From: Candidatus Palauibacter rhopaloidicola
GTDB taxonomy: Bacteria; Gemmatimonadota; Gemmatimonadetes; Palauibacterales; Palauibacteraceae
Length of the DNA stretch: 64,000 nucleotides
Direction: 5' to 3'
Assembly (NCBI GenBank): GCA_026914155.1
Contig: JAPPGH010000056.1
Coordinates: 1-64,000 of the forward strand
The notes under the pieces were generated by a model. The model was not told the DNA's origin and did no database searches. It worked only from the letters and a program-made list of their open reading frames with translations. Position 1 is the stretch's first letter. Each line of letters opens with the position of its first letter. Position numbers and translations under genes: made by a program. Below are positions 33,682-42,787 of this stretch, one piece after another.

Positions 33682-34932
33682 TCAGTCGACGCCGATGGAG
33701 TGGGGGCCGATGTCGGCGAGTGACGGAGTCCCGACGGCGCCCATGGTGATGCGCAGTTCCTCGATCAGGATTTCCAGCACCCGCTCGACGCCCGCCTGGC
33801 CGAAGGCCCCGAGTCCCCACAGGTAGGGGCGCCCGATCGCCACCGCCGTGGCGCCGCGCGCGAGGCCCTTGAAGATGTCCGTGCCGCGGCGGAAACCTCC
33901 GTCGACGATGATCGGCACCTCGCCGCCCGCCACCTCAGCGACCTCCGGGAGCGCGTCGATCGTGGCGCGGCCGCTGCCCTCCGCGCGGCCGCCGTGGTTC
34001 GAGACCCAGATCCCATCCACACCGTGTTCCAGCGCGAGTTCGGCATCCTCGCGGGTGACGAGCCCCTTCACGACGATCCGCTGGTCGGTGATGTCGCGCA
34101 GGCGGTGCACGTAGTCCCATGTCATGGTGGGGCCGGCGCTGTCCGGCGGACCCTGGGGCAACCCCTCGTACATCGGCTTGACGGGGTCCGCGCGGCCGCC
34201 GCTGCGGTGGCAGCTCTCGCAGTTGCGATCGTCGATCCGCCGGTAGCGCTCCAGCGTGAGGCGGTTGCTCCCGCCAAGGAGGTCCACCGTGAGCACGATG
34301 ACGGGGCAATCGGCTTCGCGAACGCGGTTCACGAGCGCGACCGTCGCGTTCCAGTGGCGCGGCGCGTAGAGCTGATACCAGACCGGCTCCCCCCGCGCCT
34401 CGTTCACCGCCTCGACCCCCGTGGAACTCACCGACGAGAGCGTCTGCAGGTGGTTGCGGGCCGCGGCCGCCCGCGCGGTGGCGAGTTCGCCGTCGCGGTG
34501 GAAGGCGACCTGGCTCCCCGCCGGCGCGATCATCAGCGGCGTCGGCCACTCCCGCCCGAAGATCGAGACGCGCATGTCGAGGTTCGAGACGTCGACCAGC
34601 CGGCGCGCGCGGAGGTAGATGCGCTCCAGCGAGGCCCGGTTGTTCGCCTGCGTCCCCTCCCCGTCGACGCCCGTCTTGATGTACCCCCAGTGCGCCGTCG
34701 GGACCGTCTGCGCGGCCACCTTCTCCAGGTCGAAGACATCGAGGGCCTCCTGCGCCGACCCGACGAGGTCGTCGAGCGACCGCGCGGGCGCCTCCTGCGC
34801 CATGGCGCGCCCCACCAAGCCCAGGTCGCAACCCGCGAACGCACCCAGAAGCGGGCTGGCGGCGAGCCAGCGGAGGAGGTCGCGACGGTGGACGGCCTTC
34901 GATTCCGATCCCGGCTCCGGCGTGTCGTACAT
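33682..34932 (-). CDS. Exported FMN-dependent alpha-hydroxy-acid oxidase/dehydrogenase with CxxCH motif
   Basis: The 416-residue enzyme is of the glycolate/lactate oxidase family. A Tat-like leader (HRRDLLRWLAASPLLGAFAGC) precedes the FMN barrel: PLMIAPAGSQVAFHRDGE, TLSSVSSTG, WYQLYAPRH, VLTVDLLGGSNR, IVVKGLVTREDA and the catalytic His in WVSNHGGRAEGSGRATIDALPE (cited VSNHGGR). The usual loop after the fourth strand is replaced by RIDDRNCESCHRSGGRADP, which contains Cys238-E-S-Cys241-His242, a c-type haem attachment motif. Exported location would allow cytochrome maturation. Electrons could therefore leave the flavin through haem rather than oxygen. The oxidised hydroxy acid is probably L-lactate or glycolate, not provable here. 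Confidence 0.85.
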   Translation of the reverse strand: MYDTPEPGSESKAVHRRDLLRWLAASPLLGAFAGCDLGLVGRAMAQEAPARSLDDLVGSAQEALDVFDLEKVAAQTVPTAHWGYIKTGVDGEGTQANNRASLERIYLRARRLVDVSNLDMRVSIFGREWPTPLMIAPAGSQVAFHRDGELATARAAAARNHLQTLSSVSSTGVEAVNEARGEPVWYQLYAPRHWNATVALVNRVREADCPVIVLTVDLLGGSNRLTLERYRRIDDRNCESCHRSGGRADPVKPMYEGLPQGPPDSAGPTMTWDYVHRLRDITDQRIVVKGLVTREDAELALEHGVDGIWVSNHGGRAEGSGRATIDALPEVAEVAGGEVPIIVDGGFRRGTDIFKGLARGATAVAIGRPYLWGLGAFGQAGVERVLEILIEELRITMGAVGTPSLADIGPHSIGVD

Positions 34933-35196
34933 TCGGCGCTCCCGGTTGGCACCCCGCGACTGGCAGCCCGTGGCAAAGCCCTGCTGCGTTCACGGTGCCC
35001 GCCGCCACGGCCCGCGTCAACGCAGGTCGGCCGGAAACCCTTCGGGCAACGCCGAAATTCGATAAAATGTCTTTCAAGCGCCGATCCTTATCGGCGCCGC
35101 GTGCCCGAGGCTGTTCGCCCGCGGGCTCCACGCCCTTCGCGTGAGATCATTCGAGAGACGATTCAAGACGATTCGAGAGGAGAGGAACGCACCGCG
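34933..35196 (+). promoter_or_regulatory. Leader of the MoxR/Bat operon with 8-bp dyad
   Basis: This 264-base gap holds the promoter of the plus-strand MoxR operon and of the divergent hydroxy-acid oxidase. A perfect dyad GCGCCGAT-CCTT-ATCGGCGC lies at 35078-35097, just after an AT-rich patch (GATAAAATG, 35061-35069), and about 100 bases before the moxR start. Between 35145 and 35180 the sequence ATTCGAGAG/GATTCAAGAC/GATTCGAGAG is a degenerate tandem repeat. The dyad may be an operator or a leader hairpin. Confidence 0.4.
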
Positions 35197-36186
35197 GTGA
35201 GTCACGACATCGAAGCGATACAGGAGAAGATCCGCGAGCAGAGCGCCTTCGTGGAGCGGCTGGTCGACGAGGTGGGGCGCGTCATCGTGGGGCAGCGAAC
35301 CATGGTCGAGCGGCTGCTCATCGGCCTGCTCGCCGACGGCCATGTGCTCATGGAGGGAGTGCCGGGACTGGCGAAGACCCTCACGGTGCGGACGCTCGCG
35401 CAGGCGATCGACACCGGCTTCCAGAGGATCCAGTTCACGCCGGACCTCCTCCCCGCCGACCTCATCGGAACGCTGATCTTCGACCCCAAGCGGAGCGAGT
35501 TCCAGACCCGGAAGGGTCCGATCTTCTCCAACATCATCCTCGCCGACGAGATCAACCGGTCCCCCGCGAAGGTTCAGTCCGCGCTTCTCGAGGCGATGCA
35601 GGAACGGACGGTCACGCTCGGGGACGAGACCTTCCCCCTGGACGACCCGTTCCTCGTTCTCGCGACGCAGAATCCGATCGAGCAGGAAGGGACGTACCCG
35701 CTCCCCGAGGCCCAGGTGGACCGCTTCATGCTCAAGCTCTCCATCGGATATCCGGACAAGGAGGAGGAGCTGGAGATCATGCGGCGCATGGGCGTCGGGT
35801 CCGCGCCCGAGCCGCAGACGGTCGTCACGCCGGACGAGATCCTCCGGGCGCGCGGCGCCGTCGACCTCATCTACATGGACCGGCAGGTCGAGCGGTACAT
35901 CGTGGAACTGGTCTTCGCCTCGCGCGCCCCGGCCGACCACGGACTCGACGACCTCGCGGACCTCATCGCCTACGGCGGGTCGCCGAGAGCCAGCATCTGC
36001 CTGGCGCGCACGGCGCGGGCACACGCCTTCCTGCGGCACCGGGGCTACGTGACGCCGGAGGATGTGCGCTCCGTGGCCCTCGACGTCCTGCGGCACCGCG
36101 TGCTCGTCACCTACGAGGCCGAGGCCGAGGAAGTCACGAGCGAAGACGTAGTGAACCGCATCCTCGACAGCGTCGAGGTCCCGTAG
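35197..36186 (+). CDS. moxR: MoxR-family AAA+ ATPase
   Basis: This 329-residue AAA+ chaperone-like ATPase has Walker A GVPGLAKT (54-61), Walker B NIILADEINRSP (Asp117, Glu118), sensor LATQNPIEQEGTYPLPEAQ and the C-terminal lid with YGGSPRASICLARTARA. MoxR proteins act with DUF58 and vWA partners to mature or assemble envelope or metal-enzyme complexes. Start GTG 35197; a GAGAGGAG purine run lies upstream. It is the first of eight tightly spaced genes (to 43632). Confidence 0.92.
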   Translation: MSHDIEAIQEKIREQSAFVERLVDEVGRVIVGQRTMVERLLIGLLADGHVLMEGVPGLAKTLTVRTLAQAIDTGFQRIQFTPDLLPADLIGTLIFDPKRSEFQTRKGPIFSNIILADEINRSPAKVQSALLEAMQERTVTLGDETFPLDDPFLVLATQNPIEQEGTYPLPEAQVDRFMLKLSIGYPDKEEELEIMRRMGVGSAPEPQTVVTPDEILRARGAVDLIYMDRQVERYIVELVFASRAPADHGLDDLADLIAYGGSPRASICLARTARAHAFLRHRGYVTPEDVRSVALDVLRHRVLVTYEAEAEEVTSEDVVNRILDSVEVP

Positions 36187-36214
36187 GGGTTCGGGGGCAG
36201 GAGGGGATCGAGAG

Positions 36215-37090
36215 ATGATTCCGCGGGAGATCCTCCGGAAGGTCCGCCGCATCGAGATCACGACGCGGGGGCTCGTGGACCAGGTGTTCTCGGGCGAATA
36301 CCACTCCGTGTTCAAGGGACGCGGCATCAACTTCGCCGAGGTGCGCGAGTACGATTACGGCGATGATATCCGCACGATCGACTGGAACGTCACCGCCCGC
36401 ACCGGGACGCCCCACGTCAAGATCTTCGAGGAAGAGCGCGAACTCACGGTGATGCTGCTCGTCGACGTGAGCGCGTCCGGAGACTTCGGGACCCGCGAGC
36501 GCATGAAGGGAGACCTCGCCGTGGAGGTGTGCTCCCTCCTCGCCTTCAGCGCGATCAAGAACAACGACAAGGTCGGGCTCATCATCTTCAGCGACCGGGT
36601 CGAGAAGTTCGTCCCGCCCCGGAAGGGCCGGCGGCACGTCCTGCGCGTGCTGCGCGAGATGCTCTACCACGAACCCGCGGGCCGCGCGACGGACCTCGGC
36701 GCGGCGCTCGAATATCTCTCCCGCATCATCCGCCGGCGGGCGGTGGTGTTCGTGGTCTCCGATTTCGTCTCGAACCCCTTCGAGAAGGCGCTCGGGGTCG
36801 CGGGTCGGCGGCACGACGTCGTCGCCCTCCGCGTGAGAGACCGCCGGGAGTCGGAACTGCCGCCGATCGGACTCGTCGAACTCGAGGATGCGGAGACGGG
36901 AGAACGGATCGTCGTCGACACCTCGAACCGGGACTTCCGCGCGGCGTTCGCGAGCCGCGGGGAGGAGGCGCGCGCGGGTCAGGACCGCACCTTCCGGCGC
37001 AGCAAGGTCGATGTCGTGGACCTCAGTCCGGGACGCCCCTACCTGCGGCCGCTGATGCGCTTCTTCGAGGAACGGGGACGGCGCATATGA
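36215..37090 (+). CDS. DUF58 protein (vWA-like)
   Basis: The 291-residue protein has the DUF58 signature GRGINFAEVREYDYGDDIRTIDWNVTARTG (seen as FAEVREYDYGDD and IDWNVTART), followed by a vWA-like fold in which the metal site reads LLVDVSASGDFG (DVSAS). No membrane helix is seen, so it is probably cytoplasmic and works directly with the MoxR ATPase 28 bases upstream. ATG 36215. Length is normal for the family. Confidence 0.9.
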   Translation: MIPREILRKVRRIEITTRGLVDQVFSGEYHSVFKGRGINFAEVREYDYGDDIRTIDWNVTARTGTPHVKIFEEERELTVMLLVDVSASGDFGTRERMKGDLAVEVCSLLAFSAIKNNDKVGLIIFSDRVEKFVPPRKGRRHVLRVLREMLYHEPAGRATDLGAALEYLSRIIRRRAVVFVVSDFVSNPFEKALGVAGRRHDVVALRVRDRRESELPPIGLVELEDAETGERIVVDTSNRDFRAAFASRGEEARAGQDRTFRRSKVDVVDLSPGRPYLRPLMRFFEERGRRI

Positions 37091-38091
37091 GTCGCGGGTC
37101 GGGGCGCGGGAACCGCCGGGCCGCGATCGTGGGCCTCCTGTTCGCGTGCGGGGCGCTCGGCGCGGGCGGAGACCTCCGGGGACAGTCGCCGCGGGTCACG
37201 ATCAAGCCCGACACGACAGAGATCCATGTGGGCGATCCGCTTGCGTTGCGGCTCGCCGTCGAGCACCCGGCGGACTTCGCGGTGCGCTGGCCCGATTCCC
37301 TCTCGCTGGACCCCTTCGAGGCGCTGGCGCTCGAAGTGAGCCCGCCGGAGGCCTCGGCGGACGGCGCCCGCACTGCGGCGGTGCTTCACGTGACCGCATT
37401 CGAACTCGGGGAACTCGAGATCCCGTCCTTTATCCTCGAACTCACGGACGGAGGCGGCGGGACGACTACCGTCTCCACCGACCCGGTGGTCATCGGAGTG
37501 ACCACGGTCGGGCTCGACGAGGGCGGGGACATCCGCGACGTGACGGGTCCGCGCGCGATCGCGCGGGACTGGCTGCTCCTGTGGCCGTGGTTCCTGCTCG
37601 CCGCGGCTCTCGCCGGCCTCGGATACTGGTGGGGGCGCCGGCGGCGGCGCCGCCCCGGCCGGATCGACTCCCGCCCGGCGGTCCCCGCCCGGCCGGCGCA
37701 CGAGATCGCGTTCGAGGCCCTGGACCGGCTCGAGGCGTCCCCCCTGCTGGAGCGCGGCGAGATCAAGCCGTACCACATCGAGGTGTCCCGGATCATCCGC
37801 GCCTACCTCGAGGGTCGCTACCGGATCTGGGCGCTGGAGATGGTCACGCCGGACGTGATTTCGAGCCTGGGGCATGCCGGCGTGGACCCCGGCGTTCGAA
37901 CGGCCTTCGAGCGCTTCCTGGACGCCTGCGACCTCGTGAAGTTCGCGAAATGGCGGCCGGATGACGTGGCGTGCCGGAACATTCTCGCCGACGCGCGCTC
38001 GCTGGTGGAGCGGATGCAGTTCGTGGCCCAGCCACCCGTCGCGGAGCCCGAAGCGACGGTGGACGACCGGATCGAGGCGGCGGGGTCATGA
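37087..38091 (+). CDS. BatD/DUF4381-like single-pass membrane protein of the Bat operon
   Basis: The 334-residue protein has a signal peptide (to about residue 33, LRGQS), a periplasmic beta-rich domain (residues 34-155), a helix at about 160-182 (WLLLWPWFLLAAALAGLGYWW) followed by a basic stop-transfer RRRRRR, and a cytoplasmic helical domain. The last contains FEALDRLEASPLLERGEIKPYH and YRIWALEMVTPD, similar to the C-terminal part of BatD and DUF4381 proteins. ATGA overlap with DUF58 and with batA places it firmly in the operon. Specific function unknown. Confidence 0.75.
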   Translation: MSRGSGRGNRRAAIVGLLFACGALGAGGDLRGQSPRVTIKPDTTEIHVGDPLALRLAVEHPADFAVRWPDSLSLDPFEALALEVSPPEASADGARTAAVLHVTAFELGELEIPSFILELTDGGGGTTTVSTDPVVIGVTTVGLDEGGDIRDVTGPRAIARDWLLLWPWFLLAAALAGLGYWWGRRRRRRPGRIDSRPAVPARPAHEIAFEALDRLEASPLLERGEIKPYHIEVSRIIRAYLEGRYRIWALEMVTPDVISSLGHAGVDPGVRTAFERFLDACDLVKFAKWRPDDVACRNILADARSLVERMQFVAQPPVAEPEATVDDRIEAAGS

Positions 38092-39083
38092 TCCACCGGT
38101 TCGCGGATCCCGCGTTTCTCCTGCTCCTGCTTCTCCTCGTCCCGGCGCTCGCCTACCGGCACCTGGCGAAGGGAGGGCGCAGGGCCGGCACCCTGCGCTA
38201 CCCGGATCTCGCGCTCCTCCGCCACGCCGGGGCCGAGCGCACCGGCCGCCTGCGCCATGTGCCGCTGGCGCTGCGACTTCTCGCCCTCAGCGCGCTCATC
38301 GTCGCCTTCGCCCGTCCCCAGTCCGCCTCGACGAGCGAGGACGTGTCGACCGAGGGCGTCGACATCGTGATGGCCCTCGACATCTCCAGTTCCATGCTCG
38401 CGCAGGACCTGGCGCCCAACCGGCTGGAGGCCGCCAAGGAGGTTGCGGCGGACTTCGTCGAGCGTCGGCGCAACGACCGCATCGGACTCGTCGTGTTCGC
38501 GGGCCAGGCGTTCACGCAGGCCCCGCTCACGATCGACCACCCGGCCGTCTCCGCGGTCATGGCCGAGCTGGAGGTGGGGATGGTCGAGGACGGGACCGCG
38601 ATCGGACTCGGACTCGCGACCGCGCTCAAGCGACTCGAGTCCAGCCAGGCCGAGTCGCGGCTCATCGTGCTCCTCACCGACGGCCGGAACAACCGCGGCG
38701 AGATCGATCCGGCGACCGCCGCACAAATGGCCCGGGCGCTGGGGGTCAGGGTCTATACGATCGGGGCCGGTTCGCGGGGGACAGCCCCGGTTCCCGTCGA
38801 TGATCCGGTCTTCGGGCGGCGCCTCGTCTCGATTCCGGTGGACGTCGACGAACCGACGCTCACGGAAGTGGCTGAAGTCACCGGAGGCCGCTACTTCCGG
38901 GCCACGGACCGCGAGAGCCTCGAGCGCATCTACGAGGAGATCGACGCCCTCGAGACGACCGAGGTCGACGTGCAGAGCTTCACGCGGTACGGCGAACTCT
39001 TCCACTTCCCGCTCGCGGCGGGGCTCGGACTGCTGCTGCTTGAGATCGGGCTCGCGCAGACGGTCCTGCGAAGACTGCCGTAG
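38088..39083 (+). CDS. batA: BatA-type von Willebrand factor A membrane protein
   Basis: This 331-residue inner-membrane protein has N-terminal helices at about 8-24 and 58-75, a vWA domain, and a C-terminal helix (about 305-325). The MIDAS metal site is complete: DISSS (Asp98, Ser100, Ser102), the Thr in DGTAIG and LTDGRNN. BatA and BatB are thought to form complexes in the cell envelope that MoxR remodels; in Bacteroides the bat genes affect aerotolerance. ATG 38088 overlaps the previous stop. Confidence 0.88.
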   Translation: MIHRFADPAFLLLLLLLVPALAYRHLAKGGRRAGTLRYPDLALLRHAGAERTGRLRHVPLALRLLALSALIVAFARPQSASTSEDVSTEGVDIVMALDISSSMLAQDLAPNRLEAAKEVAADFVERRRNDRIGLVVFAGQAFTQAPLTIDHPAVSAVMAELEVGMVEDGTAIGLGLATALKRLESSQAESRLIVLLTDGRNNRGEIDPATAAQMARALGVRVYTIGAGSRGTAPVPVDDPVFGRRLVSIPVDVDEPTLTEVAEVTGGRYFRATDRESLERIYEEIDALETTEVDVQSFTRYGELFHFPLAAGLGLLLLEIGLAQTVLRRLP

Positions 39084-39102
39084 CGAGGGGGGAGGCGAGA
39101 TC

Positions 39103-40134
39103 GTGTTCCGCTTCGGGTTCGTCACGGCGCTGTTCGGACTGGCGCTCATCCCGCTGGCCGCCGGACTCATGTGGCGCGGCGCGGCGCAGCGGCGTCAGGC
39201 GCTGGCCCGCTTCGGCGATCTCGCGCTGGTTCGCCAGTTGAGCCGGAGCGTGAACTCGCGGGCCCGCGCCTGGAAGGCCGTCGGCCTCCTCGCCGTGCTC
39301 GGACTCTCCGTCGTCGCCGTCGCCCGTCCGCAGTTCGGCTCGCGCGTGGAGACCGTCCGCCGCGAGGGGATGGACATCGTCATCGCCCTCGACCTCTCCA
39401 CCTCGATGCTGGCGGAGGACCTCGCCCCCAACCGCCTGCAGCGCTCGAAGCTCGAAATCCAGCGCCTCATCGAGCGGCTGGATGGGGACCGCATCGGCCT
39501 CATCGCCTTTGCCGGCCAGGCCTTCGTCCAGAGCCCGCTGACCTCGGACTACGGGGCCGCGCGCCTCTTCCTCAACGCGATGGACACGGACCTCGTGCCC
39601 GTGCAGGGGACGGACCTCGGGGCCGCGCTCGAACTCGCGCTCGACGCCTTCTCCGACGCGCCGGTGGAGGCACGCGTCATCATCGTCGTCACCGATGGCG
39701 AAGACCACGAGGGGGGCATCGAGCCGGCCCTGGATCGCGCGCTCGAGGCCGGGGTTACGATCCACACGGTGGGCGTGGGTTCGGCGGACGGCGTCCCCAT
39801 TCCCGAGTACGACGCGGCGGGCCGGCCGGCCGGGTTCAAGCGCGACGAAGCGGGGGCCGTCGTCACGACCCGGCTCGACGAGACGACGTTGCGGGAGATC
39901 GCGACGCGAACGGGTGGCCAGCTCTACCGCAGCACCCCCGAAGCGAGCGAGTTGACCGCGCTAATCGAGGAGGTGTCGGAGTTGGGCGGACGGGAGATCG
40001 ACGCGCGCGAGGTCACCCAGTACGAGGAGCAGTTCCAGATATTCCTCGGGGCGGCGATTCTCCTATTGTTCCTGGAAGGCCTGTGGACGGACCGCAAGAA
40101 GACGGCGAGGGTCTGGAGAGGGAGGTTCTCGTGA
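39103..40134 (+). CDS. batB: BatB-type von Willebrand factor A membrane protein
   Basis: This 343-residue paralogue of BatA has the same topology: helices at about 5-22 and 58-76, a vWA domain with DLSTS (Asp97, Ser99, Ser101), GTDLG and VTDGEDHEGG, and a final helix about 318-335. GTG 39103 follows GGGGGGAGG. The two tandem vWA genes probably arose by duplication and act as a pair. Overlaps the TPR gene by four bases (GTGA). Confidence 0.88.
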   Translation: MFRFGFVTALFGLALIPLAAGLMWRGAAQRRQALARFGDLALVRQLSRSVNSRARAWKAVGLLAVLGLSVVAVARPQFGSRVETVRREGMDIVIALDLSTSMLAEDLAPNRLQRSKLEIQRLIERLDGDRIGLIAFAGQAFVQSPLTSDYGAARLFLNAMDTDLVPVQGTDLGAALELALDAFSDAPVEARVIIVVTDGEDHEGGIEPALDRALEAGVTIHTVGVGSADGVPIPEYDAAGRPAGFKRDEAGAVVTTRLDETTLREIATRTGGQLYRSTPEASELTALIEEVSELGGREIDAREVTQYEEQFQIFLGAAILLLFLEGLWTDRKKTARVWRGRFS

Positions 40135-40916
40135 GTGCGACGCGCGGCGGCAGCGGGCGGCTGTGGCTGCCCATGGTTATCGCGACGCTTGCGGCTGCGG
40201 CCGTGGCTCCGGGGGAGATCCGTGCGCAGGCGGGCCGGGTGGAGGCGCGCGAGGGGAACCGCCTCTACGAGGAGGGACGCTTCGCCGAGGCGCACGAGAA
40301 GTACCTGGAAGCGCTCCTCGAGGCCCCCGACTCCCCCATCATCCGGTTCAACGATGGGAACGCGCTCTACCGGGGCGAGAACTACGAGTCCGCGCTGGAG
40401 TCTTTCCGGGCCGCGGTGGAGAGCGGAGACCCGGCATTGGCGGGCGCCGCCTGGTACAACCTCGGCAACACGCTCTACCGGCAGGGTGCGCTCCCCGAGA
40501 GCCTGGAGGCCTTCAAGCAGGCGCTGCGGGCCGACCCGTCCGACGCCGACGCCAAGCACAACCTCGAGCGCGTGCTCGAACAGATGCAGGAGCAGCAGCA
40601 ACAGCAGCAGGGCGAAGGCGAGAGCGACGAGGAGAACGACGAGGAAAACGAGGACGAGGGCGAGGGCGAACCGCAACCGCAGGACGGCGAGCAGGATCCG
40701 GATCCCGAACAGGACCCGCAGAATCAGCCCGAACAGGAGCCGGAGCAGGAGCCGGACGAATCGGAACCGCAGCCGCAGGAGGGAACGCCTCCGCCGGGCG
40801 AGATGACAAGAGAGGAGGCCGAGCGGCTCCTGGACGCGATCCGGGAAGATCAGGATGAGGTGAACCGCCAGCCGCGCACGCCGACGCGCGGCACGAGGCC
40901 TCGCCGGGACTGGTGA
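40131..40916 (+). CDS. BatC-type TPR protein with acidic low-complexity tail
   Basis: The 261-residue exported protein has a signal peptide ending near IRAQA, then three TPR units (EGNRLYEEGRFAEAHEKYLE, NDGNALYRGENYESALESF, YNLGNTLYRQGALPESLEAF). From about residue 150 the chain becomes extremely rich in Gln, Glu, Asp and Pro, including a six-glutamine run and repeats such as DPDPEQDPQ and QEPEQEPDE. A short ordered tail with EEAERLLDAIREDQDEV follows. TPRs suggest a protein-binding role in the Bat complex. The repetitive coding sequence is prone to length variation. Confidence 0.82.
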   Translation: MSATRGGSGRLWLPMVIATLAAAAVAPGEIRAQAGRVEAREGNRLYEEGRFAEAHEKYLEALLEAPDSPIIRFNDGNALYRGENYESALESFRAAVESGDPALAGAAWYNLGNTLYRQGALPESLEAFKQALRADPSDADAKHNLERVLEQMQEQQQQQQGEGESDEENDEENEDEGEGEPQPQDGEQDPDPEQDPQNQPEQEPEQEPDESEPQPQEGTPPPGEMTREEAERLLDAIREDQDEVNRQPRTPTRGTRPRRDW

Positions 40917-42787
40917 TGCGAACCCTTCGACTCCCGGCCCGCAGCGGGCTCCCGGCCATCGTTGCCGTGTTCGGCTGGCTCCTGGGTTGTCTTCTCGGTC
41001 CAGGTACGCTCGCCGGGCAGGAAGTCACGGCCTCGGCGCACCTCGACCGCGGTGAGGTCGGCGTGGGACAGACCTTCACGCTCAACGTCGTCCTGGAGGG
41101 CGTCCAGCGCTTCGATCAGGACCCGGCCCTTCCCGACATGGCCGCCTTCGCCGCCTTCCTGAGCAGCGGGACCCAGACCTCCGTTCGGATCGTGAACGGC
41201 CAGACGACCGTCTCCCTCACCGTGCAGTACCGCTACCAGGCGACGGAGGAGGGCACGTTCGAGATCGGGCCGGTGACGGTCGAGGCGGGCGGCGAGACGC
41301 TGACCACGGAGCCGCTGAGCCTACGGGTGTCGTCGGCTCCGCCGCCGGCGCCGGGAGCGGAGGGAGCGCCCGCGGGGCAGCCCTCCGATCCGGGAACCAT
41401 CGGCCCGGACGACCTCTTCATCGTGGCCGAGCCGGACAAGCGCCGCGTGCGGGAGAACGAGCCGGTCATCGTCGAGTACCGGCTCTTCACGCGCGTCAAC
41501 GTGAGTTCGTACGGGGTCACGCGACTCCCCGGCACGGCGGGCTTCTGGGTCGAGGAGTTCGACCTCCCGCAACAGCCGCAGGTCGAGCAGATCGTGCGCG
41601 ACGGGGTCGCGTACGCGACCGCGGTGATCCGGAAGGTGGCGCTGTATCCGACGGGGCCGGGCACGAAGACGCTCGAACCGCTCGCGATCGAGGCGCAGGC
41701 CCGCGTGCAGCGGCGGTCGCGCGATCCGTTCGATGATGTGTTCGGGGGAGTCTTCAACCGGAGTTCCCTGTTCGGAGACGTCGTGACGGCGGGCGCCGCG
41801 TCCCGTCCGGTCGAGATCGAGGTGCTCCCCCTCCCCGCCGAGGGCCGACCCGCGGTCTTCACGGGTCTCGTGGGAGATCTGGCGGTCGCGAGTTCCGTCG
41901 ACCGCGACAGCCTGGCCGCGAACGAGGCGGTCACGTTGCGCGTGGAGGTGTCGGGTTCCGGCAACCTGAAAGCGCTGGCGCCGCCCGAACTCGCCTTCCC
42001 GCCGACCGTGGAGGCCTTTCCGCCCGAGGTGTCGGATCGCCTGCGAACCGCCGACGCGGGCGTCTCGGGGACGCGGAGCTGGGAGTACGTCCTCATCCCC
42101 CGTGCGCCCGGAACGCTGACGATACCGGGCGTGGACATGGGGTACTACGACACCGCGGCGGACCGTTACGAGATCGCGTCGGCGGCGCCGGTCGAGCTGC
42201 GGGTCACGGGCCGGGCGGTCGAGGACGCGCTGCCGGGAGCACGCGCGCGCGGCTCCGTCGAGGCCCTGCGCTCGGACATCCGCTTCATCCGGATCGACAC
42301 GCCGCGCTTCCGCCGCCGGGGTGAGACGCTGTTCGACCAGGCATGGTTCTGGATCGTCGCGCTTGCGCCCGTCGGCATGGTCGCGGGCGCGGCCGGGTTG
42401 CGCCGCCGCCGCGACCGGCTCGCCGGCGACCGGGCGTACGCCCGCGACCGCCGGGCCGCCCGCGTGGCGAAGAAGCGCCTCGCCCGGGCCGCCGGGCTCG
42501 CGGGAGGCGACGATGCGCGGGCCTTCTACGCCGAGACCGCCCAGGCGCTCGAGGGGTTCGTCGCCGACAAGCTCGACACTTCCGCGGCCGGGATGATCCG
42601 CGACGACCTCCGCGCCGCCCTGCTCCGCCGCGCCGCCCGCGAGCCCATCGTCGAAGAGTACTTCGCCGTCCTCGAAGCGTGCGACCGGCAGCGATTCGCC
42701 CCGGTCGGCGCCGAGATCGAAGAACGGAAGGCCTTCCTGGCCCGCGCCGAGTCCGTGCTGTCCGCCCTCGCGGGAGAACTCCGATGA
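40916..42787 (+). CDS. batD: BatD-type envelope protein (oxygen tolerance)
   Basis: The 623-residue protein has an N-terminal signal helix (about 12-38), long beta-rich repeats in the periplasm, one membrane helix near 480-500 (WFWIVALAPVGMVAGAAGL) and a helical cytoplasmic tail. Family marks are VTASAHLDRGEVGVGQTFTL, EEGTFEIGPVTVEAGGETL, LSGSGNLKAL-like VSGSGNLKALAPPEL and the closing IPRAPGTLTIPGVDMGYYD. BatD is the largest Bat subunit. Start ATG 40916 overlaps the preceding TGA; GTG 40913 is one codon earlier. Stop overlaps the next ATG. Confidence 0.85.
   Translation: MRTLRLPARSGLPAIVAVFGWLLGCLLGPGTLAGQEVTASAHLDRGEVGVGQTFTLNVVLEGVQRFDQDPALPDMAAFAAFLSSGTQTSVRIVNGQTTVSLTVQYRYQATEEGTFEIGPVTVEAGGETLTTEPLSLRVSSAPPPAPGAEGAPAGQPSDPGTIGPDDLFIVAEPDKRRVRENEPVIVEYRLFTRVNVSSYGVTRLPGTAGFWVEEFDLPQQPQVEQIVRDGVAYATAVIRKVALYPTGPGTKTLEPLAIEAQARVQRRSRDPFDDVFGGVFNRSSLFGDVVTAGAASRPVEIEVLPLPAEGRPAVFTGLVGDLAVASSVDRDSLAANEAVTLRVEVSGSGNLKALAPPELAFPPTVEAFPPEVSDRLRTADAGVSGTRSWEYVLIPRAPGTLTIPGVDMGYYDTAADRYEIASAAPVELRVTGRAVEDALPGARARGSVEALRSDIRFIRIDTPRFRRRGETLFDQAWFWIVALAPVGMVAGAAGLRRRRDRLAGDRAYARDRRAARVAKKRLARAAGLAGGDDARAFYAETAQALEGFVADKLDTSAAGMIRDDLRAALLRRAAREPIVEEYFAVLEACDRQRFAPVGAEIEERKAFLARAESVLSALAGELR

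Noticed and set aside
36529-38091. A 520-codon frame spanning DUF58 and the next gene
   Set aside because: Only its second part is the true gene from ATG 37087; the first part is an out-of-frame shadow of the DUF58 gene.
40560-40800. Q/E/P-rich repeats considered as a CRISPR-like or tandem DNA repeat
   Set aside because: The units are irregular and in frame within a TPR protein, so this is low-complexity coding sequence and not an array.
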